A DNA stretch of 64,000 nucleotides from Desulfuromonadaceae bacterium. GTDB taxonomy: Bacteria; Desulfobacterota; Desulfuromonadia; Geobacterales; Pseudopelobacteraceae. The notes under the pieces were generated by a model. It ran no database searches. It was not told the DNA's origin and saw only the letters and a list, made by a program, of their open reading frames with translations. Positions 59,484 to 64,000 of the stretch are shown here, one piece after another. A program made the translations under genes and the position numbers. How positions within the stretch are numbered: the first letter of the stretch is position 1; each line of letters begins with the position of its first letter. Where the stretch lies: NCBI GenBank assembly GCA_028687585.1, contig JAQTZV010000022.1:1-64000 (forward strand), written 5' to 3'.

Positions 59484-61271
59484 ATGAGTGATACATCGAA
59501 AATTACCGGAATGGGCGCCATCCCTCACCCGGGTGGCGTCGCCTTCCGTGTATGGGCGCCACATGCAGTGAAGGTATCCGTCATCGGGTCGTTCAACGGA
59601 TGGGACGGCGGCAAACACCCCATGCAATCCGAGGAAAATGGCTACTGGTATACCGATGTGCCGGAAGCGTCTGCCGGAGATCAGTACAAGTTTCAGCTGA
59701 ACACAGAGAAGGGAGAGTTTAAGCGCATCGACCCCTATGCCCGCGAGGTGACCAGTTCAATCGGCAACTCCGTCATTCATGACCCTGACTTCGACTGGGG
59801 AGAGGACGATTTCAGTCTCTCGCCCTGGAACGAGCTCGTCATCTACGAACTGCATGTCGGCACGTTCAACGATCAGGATGACGATAATCATCCCGGTACG
59901 TTTTCCTCTGTGTCGGCGCGCCTCGGACATCTGAAAAAGCTTGGCGCCAATGCGGTTCAGATCATGCCGGTGGGGGAGTTTGCGGGGGATCGGTCGTGGG
60001 GATACAACCCCGCCCATATTTTCTCGGTCGAGAGCTCCTACGGGGGGCCTGTGGCATTCAAACAGTTTATCAAGCGCGCCCACCAGGCGGGAATCGCGGT
60101 GTTCCTGGATGTTGTGTACAATCACCTGGGACCCAGCGACCTCGATCTATGGCAGTTTGACGGCTGGAGCGAAAATGATCGCGGCGGCATCTACTTCTAC
60201 AATGACGACCGGGCGATAACGCCTTGGGGAGACACCCGGCCCGATTACGGACGCGGAGAGGTCCGTCAGTACCTGCTCGACAATGTATTGATGTGGCTGG
60301 AGGAATACCACGTTGACGGCATCCGTTTCGACTGCACCCAGTTCATTCACACCGTCAACGGCGCCGGTACAGCGGATCTGCCGGAAGGATGGAGTCTGCT
60401 TCAGTGGATCAACAACCAGGTTGCAGAGAAATTTCCCGGCCGGATCACCATCGCCGAAGATCTTCAGCACAACCGGTGGCTCACGAAAGACGCAGGCGCC
60501 GGTGGTGCCGGGTTCAGCTCACAGTGGGACGCCATGTTCGTCCACCCGATCCGTCAGGCGGTGATAACCCCACAGGATGAGGATCGTTCACTCGACGCCG
60601 TCCGTGACGCCATCTGCTACCGCTACAACGATGACGCTTTTGACCGGGTCATCTACAGCGAATCGCACGACGAGGTGGCCAACGGAAAAGAGCGGGTACC
60701 GCAGGAGATTAACCCGGACGATCCCACCGGGTGGTATGCGCGGAAACGCTCCACCCTGGCGGCGGCCATGGTCTTTACCGCCCCCGGCATCCCCATGCTC
60801 TTCCAGGGACAGGAATTTCTCGAAGGCGGATGGTTCCGCGACACGGTTCCCGTCAACTGGGACCAAAACGACGAATTCCACGGCATTGTCCGGCTGTATC
60901 GCGACCTCATCCGGCTGCGCCTCAACCGGGACGGCTTCACGCGCGGCCTCTGCGGGCAGTTCACCCAGGTTCATCACCTGCACGACGAGCGCAAGGTCAT
61001 CGCCTTCCACCGCTGGGACAAGGGGGGAGTGGCGGATGATGTCGTAGTCATTGCCAACTTTTTCCGTGAAGCGCAGGATGACTACGTCATCGGCTTCCCG
61101 GCGGCGGGGGACTGGAAGCTCCGTTTTAACAGCGATTGGCAGGGTTACAGCGACAATTTTCACAGCCATCCCAGCGCAGACGTCGGTACCGAAGCGGGTG
61201 AAAACGACAGCCTTCCCTTTCACGCTGCGGTTTCCATAGGCCCGTACAGTGTGCTGATCTTTTCGCAATGA
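59484..61271 (+). CDS. GH13 alpha-glucan branching-enzyme-like protein
   Basis: 595 residues from the ATG at 59484 (GGAG 6 bp upstream). N-terminal CBM48-type module (VIGSFNGWDGGKHPM), then a GH13 barrel with DVVYNHLGP (209-217), nucleophile Asp283 in GIRFDCTQ, acid Glu325 in TIAEDL and SESHDEVAN with Asp396, plus a C-terminal beta domain. The fold fits a glycogen branching enzyme or a maltooligosyltrehalose trehalohydrolase-like enzyme. In the promoter N operon it may make or process a storage or osmoprotective glucan. Confidence 0.85.
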   Translation: MSDTSKITGMGAIPHPGGVAFRVWAPHAVKVSVIGSFNGWDGGKHPMQSEENGYWYTDVPEASAGDQYKFQLNTEKGEFKRIDPYAREVTSSIGNSVIHDPDFDWGEDDFSLSPWNELVIYELHVGTFNDQDDDNHPGTFSSVSARLGHLKKLGANAVQIMPVGEFAGDRSWGYNPAHIFSVESSYGGPVAFKQFIKRAHQAGIAVFLDVVYNHLGPSDLDLWQFDGWSENDRGGIYFYNDDRAITPWGDTRPDYGRGEVRQYLLDNVLMWLEEYHVDGIRFDCTQFIHTVNGAGTADLPEGWSLLQWINNQVAEKFPGRITIAEDLQHNRWLTKDAGAGGAGFSSQWDAMFVHPIRQAVITPQDEDRSLDAVRDAICYRYNDDAFDRVIYSESHDEVANGKERVPQEINPDDPTGWYARKRSTLAAAMVFTAPGIPMLFQGQEFLEGGWFRDTVPVNWDQNDEFHGIVRLYRDLIRLRLNRDGFTRGLCGQFTQVHHLHDERKVIAFHRWDKGGVADDVVVIANFFREAQDDYVIGFPAAGDWKLRFNSDWQGYSDNFHSHPSADVGTEAGENDSLPFHAAVSIGPYSVLIFSQ

Positions 61272-61302
61272 ACAACGGTACGTTTTTCCAAAGGAGATCC
61301 CG

Positions 61303-61719
61303 GTGAAATACGCAATTATCATACTGAGTATCTTATGTATAACCGATGTCGGAACATGTGCAGGCATCGATCAATCGGTATGCAGCCCCGGTTCTGAAAA
61401 AACTTTTCATCCAAATGGCCAATTAAAAGCATGCACGCTCAAAGACACCCTTCTTATCAACGGCGTTCACTGCAAACAGTATGAAACTGTCAACGCATAC
61501 GAAACCGGGAAGCTGAAAAGCTGCGTCATAAGTACATATTTCAATTATGGCCCGATCACATGCAATCAGCATGGTCAGATCAGCTTCTACGCTACGGGCA
61601 AAATAGATAGCTGTGTTCTTTCCAAGACAATGCCGATTGAAGGCAAAATCTGTGAACAATTACAGCCGGTTTCTTTCTTTGAAAACGGTAAGCTGAAGTC
61701 CTGTAGCACACCGCTTTAA
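61303..61719 (+). CDS. Exported Cys-rich repeat protein
   Basis: 138 residues from GTG 61303 (AAAGGAG upstream). Signal peptide 1-19. Three or four imperfect units of about 32 residues: HPNGQLKACTLKD...GVHC, YETGKLKSCVIST...PITC, YATGKIDSCVLSK...GKIC, FENGKLKSC. Each unit has two Cys, which probably form disulfide bonds in the periplasm. The layout recalls MORN-like repeats. Function unknown. Confidence 0.65.
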   Translation: MKYAIIILSILCITDVGTCAGIDQSVCSPGSEKTFHPNGQLKACTLKDTLLINGVHCKQYETVNAYETGKLKSCVISTYFNYGPITCNQHGQISFYATGKIDSCVLSKTMPIEGKICEQLQPVSFFENGKLKSCSTPL

Positions 61720-62594
61720 CCGAAGATATCGTGCCCAGGGATGCTATGATAGTTATTCCCTACCACTTCCCGATGCAGGGCATTTTTGCCCGCTTCTTTC
61801 GCTACAAACATGAGGCGGTCGGCTCGTCCGATTACTTCATCAATGGTAGCCGGTGATTTCTGATAGGTCACCAACCCGATGCTGAAGGTCACCGGCCAGC
61901 TGTTTTCCACGCGTACTTTTAACCGCTGCTGTACCTTATTCGCCACAATATCAGCCGCTTCACCGTCTGTTTGCGGGAGCAGCAGCGCAAACTCATCACC
62001 ACCCAGACGAGCAACCATATCGATTTCGCGAACAGATTTTGAAAGGACCGAGGACACCAGCTTTAGCAGCTTGTCGCCCTCGGCATGCCCCCTGGTATCA
62101 TTGATATCCTTGAAATTATCGATGTCGAGATAGGCGATTGTGAAGGGATCATTATAGCGAAGGTTTCTCCGTATCTCTCCGGAGACGGCTTCATAATAAC
62201 TGCGCCTGTTCGGCATACCGGTGAGGTGATCTGTCCGGGCTAACAAATTTTCTCTGCCGAGTGCCTCTCTGAGAGCGGAAATAACCGTGGTCGTCAGTAT
62301 AAACAGCAAAAGTTTCATGGCGTCGTTCCAGTACATGGCAAAATCGGCATCAATGAATACTCCGGCTGCTATTTCAGACCCTAACCATCCCAGAGAGCAG
62401 GTAAAGGAAAGCAGATAGCCGGCTTTTCTCCCGACGCACCAGGCTGCCAGGATAACGGGAACGAGATAGAACGGCACCAGCAAATAGGCGTGTCCGGCTA
62501 TTCCGTCAACAACACCGACAGCAGCACAGAGCACCAACGACAGCGCCATAATAAGCGAATTCGGCAGTTTGGCGAGAGAATCGACCAACTTCAT
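61716..62594 (-). CDS. Membrane GGDEF diguanylate cyclase
   Basis: 292 residues from the ATG at 62594 (GGGGGA 6 bp upstream; the longer frame reads through REP sequence). Four or five membrane helices in 10-120, then a GGDEF domain with DHLTGMPNRRSYYEAV, DIDNFKDINDTRGHAEGD and the catalytic GGDEF motif in VARLGGDEFALLL. It should make cyclic-di-GMP. Its stop overlaps the convergent 61303 gene by 4 bp. Confidence 0.9.
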   Translation of the reverse strand: MKLVDSLAKLPNSLIMALSLVLCAAVGVVDGIAGHAYLLVPFYLVPVILAAWCVGRKAGYLLSFTCSLGWLGSEIAAGVFIDADFAMYWNDAMKLLLFILTTTVISALREALGRENLLARTDHLTGMPNRRSYYEAVSGEIRRNLRYNDPFTIAYLDIDNFKDINDTRGHAEGDKLLKLVSSVLSKSVREIDMVARLGGDEFALLLPQTDGEAADIVANKVQQRLKVRVENSWPVTFSIGLVTYQKSPATIDEVIGRADRLMFVAKEAGKNALHREVVGNNYHSIPGHDIFG

Positions 62595-62639
62595 GTACAA
62601 TCCCCCTTCGGCTGTTTGATAATTGTACTTCCCGGGAGC

Positions 62640-62760
62640 ATGTGCATCCTGCCCGTGTTCGGGTAGATTCATACCCGAATAAGATTTGACTTCAAACTCT
62701 GTTCAAGCGATACACCTGCTTGAAACGCGGACAGGATGTCCTCGCTCCCAGATGTGTTGA
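62640..62760. repeat. REP-like palindromes
   Basis: GGGTAGATTCATACCCG and ACGCGGACAGGATGTCCTCG, related to the RAYT-associated REP units at 48-49 kb. Confidence 0.65.
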
Positions 62761-62788
62761 GTAGTTACTGGAATCTTACTCCTCTGTC

Positions 62789-63310
62789 CTATCCTAACAA
62801 GCTCTGCCCGAATTTTTTGTACTTCAGCAATTTCTGTCTGGATTTGTTTGAGGCCTTGAGTGTACCGGCACGTATTCGTCGCAACGCGTCATCTGCAATG
62901 GAAACGAACGCACTATAGTCGTCGCGGCCGAAGGCCTTTTTAGCGGCGGAAACATACGCACCAACCGTTTTGAAATGATATGTTTTAATGGGTACTGCGA
63001 CAATGGCCTGCGATAGCGGTCTGTGACCAATTTGTTCTGCCGACGGTGCTGCAGGCATCTTATTCGTTACAAGTGGTTTGGGAATAGCCGGAGTTACCGG
63101 AGAAAGCGGGTTGGGATTATCCATCCGACCTGCAGGGTTGTGGATATTAGATGCCGGATTATTGATGTGAGTTGCCGGATTATTCATAGTCCCGGCGGGG
63201 TTTTTTATTTTATCAGCCGGGTTATCAATGACATAATTTGCCGACATGACCGGCAAAAGCAGACCAAACACCACAACAATAGATCCAATAATTGCTATTC
63301 TAACGGTCAT
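62789..63310 (-). CDS. Exported protein with NPA heptad repeats
   Basis: 173 residues from the ATG at 63310 (AGGGG 6 bp upstream). Signal peptide 1-24. Then six or seven repeats of a seven-residue unit: IDNPADK, IKNPAGT, MNNPATH, INNPASN, IHNPAGR, MDNPNPL, followed by a Pro linker and a helical C-terminal domain (VGAYVSAAKKAFGRDDYSAF). The NPA heptads may form a beta-solenoid or an extended ladder; I know of no characterised equivalent. Behind sigma54 promoter O. Confidence 0.75.
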   Translation of the reverse strand: MTVRIAIIGSIVVVFGLLLPVMSANYVIDNPADKIKNPAGTMNNPATHINNPASNIHNPAGRMDNPNPLSPVTPAIPKPLVTNKMPAAPSAEQIGHRPLSQAIVAVPIKTYHFKTVGAYVSAAKKAFGRDDYSAFVSIADDALRRIRAGTLKASNKSRQKLLKYKKFGQSLLG

Positions 63311-63369
63311 ACATACCCCTGTTTCACCATTTCCGGTTCTGCGTATCCTGTTTTGATGCGTACGTAAAG

Positions 63370-63384
63370 GCAACTAATATGCCA
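63370..63384 (-). promoter_or_regulatory. Sigma54-type promoter O
   Basis: TGGCATATTAGTTGC on the - strand, 59 bp before the NPA-repeat gene; near-IHF match CAACCATCTGATT at 63411-63423. Confidence 0.8.
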
Positions 63385-63480
63385 CAAGCGATTGGCAGCC
63401 ATAAAAGCATGCAACCATCTGATTGTAATAGATAATATTTGAAGCATGGGTGAAGGACACGCGGAAAACCGCCAATACAA

Positions 63481-63516
63481 TCCGTAACATATGACGGCTA
63501 TTCCAAGCGTGACGGA
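63481..63516. promoter_or_regulatory. 36-bp dyad O
   Basis: Half-sites TCCGTAACATATGACGGC and TCCGTCACGCTTGGAATA; centre 116 bp from promoter O. Confidence 0.75.
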
Positions 63517-63630
63517 TAATACTCCTGCCGGGGTTATCAGAATTAATGAATCATCATTTCTGATAATTGTGCTATATGTATACGAACACGATGCTGAGAC
63601 ATGCCACCGTAGAGCAACAAGGGAGAATAT

Positions 63631-64000
63631 ATGGGAAGCAAAGCCGGCAATAATCATACTGCAACCGCCGCACTCCGATGCCGTGCGGAAAAGCAGCTTG
63701 ATGGCCGTGAATCTGACGCGCGCTCATCGCACGCGCTGCATGACTCACAGCGGGATCTCCATGAACTGCAGGTTCACCAGATTGAGCTGGAGATGCAGAA
63801 CGAAGAGTTGCACAAAATACGGGAGGCGCTCGAATTATCCCGGAATCTGTATGTTGAGCTGTATGATTATGCGCCTGTCGCCTACTTCACCTTTGATCAG
63901 CGTGGAGTGATACAGAAAATGAATAATTCCGGCGCAGAACTGCTGGCGATAGACGGGGTGATGACAGGCCTGCCCTTTTCCGACTTTATTGTTGATGCTG
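63631..64000 (+). CDS. PAS-domain sensor protein, 5' end only
   Basis: ATG 63631 has GGGAG upstream. The 123 visible codons contain LHELQVHQIELEMQNEELHK and a PAS start (APVAYFTFDQRGVIQKMNNS), the same module as in the kinases at 22012 and 58346. It runs off the window and is probably a histidine kinase. Confidence 0.8.
   Translation, partial: MGSKAGNNHTATAALRCRAEKQLDGRESDARSSHALHDSQRDLHELQVHQIELEMQNEELHKIREALELSRNLYVELYDYAPVAYFTFDQRGVIQKMNNSGAELLAIDGVMTGLPFSDFIVDA

Overview
The window looks like chromosomal DNA from a Geobacter-type member of the Desulfuromonadota/Geobacterales. The evidence is the very high density of hybrid histidine kinases, a DUF3365-type haem sensor with a CxxCH motif, GSU3473-like and PilZ small proteins, LemA/TPM, MlaA, several DUF3494 (ice-binding-like) exported proteins, and a probable selenocysteine codon in a CoA-disulfide-reductase-like flavoenzyme. 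Genus and species are inference; there is no rRNA or tRNA gene in the window.

Layout. 0-1.5 kb: decayed universal-stress-protein gene, a Met-rich Spy/CpxP-like periplasmic protein, a 49-aa membrane protein and an iron-permease remnant. 1.5-15.2 kb: four large membrane hybrid histidine kinases (two share an almost identical C-terminal half and are separated by a group II intron/IS256 scar) and a stand-alone CheB. 15.4-27.6 kb: a dense block of small stress and envelope genes (sll1863-like, TPM/LemA, glycine zipper, CsbD, PilZ, HhH, collagen-like lipoprotein, OsmC, Sec flavoprotein, DUF5329), interspersed with internally deleted pseudogenes. 27.6-34.9 kb: MlaA lipoprotein plus hydrolase, lipoprotein and MFS transporter, a DUF748/AsmA-like protein, OmpA and DUF4398 lipoproteins. 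35-45 kb: an acyl-ligase/ACP/acyltransferase fusion behind two exported low-complexity proteins, then DUF3494 and Ig-like/OmpA surface proteins. 45.4-54.9 kb: CheB-CheR-PAS fusion, a REP-associated transposase, a 1392-aa hybrid kinase with three tandem near-identical PAS units, and a sigma54 activator overlapping the kinase by 4 bp. 55-64 kb: a SARP-like regulator, STAS proteins, a third DUF3494 protein, a kinase-like ATPase lacking its histidine domain, a GH13 branching-enzyme-like protein, a GGDEF protein and the start of another PAS protein.

Main discovery. Twelve intergenic regions between 16.1 and 63.5 kb carry the same promoter architecture: a 36-bp dyad (half-site close to YCCGTCAYATWTGRCAKW), then usually an IHF-like site, then a -24/-12 sigma54 promoter (TGGCAC-N5-TTGC). 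In 11 of the 14 promoters the dyad centre lies about 111-117 bp from the -24 GG; the others are 96, 105 and 112 bp-class spacings. Fourteen promoters result, two dyads serving divergent pairs. They drive nearly all the small stress/envelope genes, the Sec flavoprotein, OmpA/DUF4398, the DUF3494 proteins, the STAS/kinase/GH13 operon and others. This reads as one co-regulated envelope-stress or surface-remodelling regulon under a single sigma54 enhancer-binding protein; the activator at 53.3-54.8 kb is the obvious local candidate, but that link is inference.
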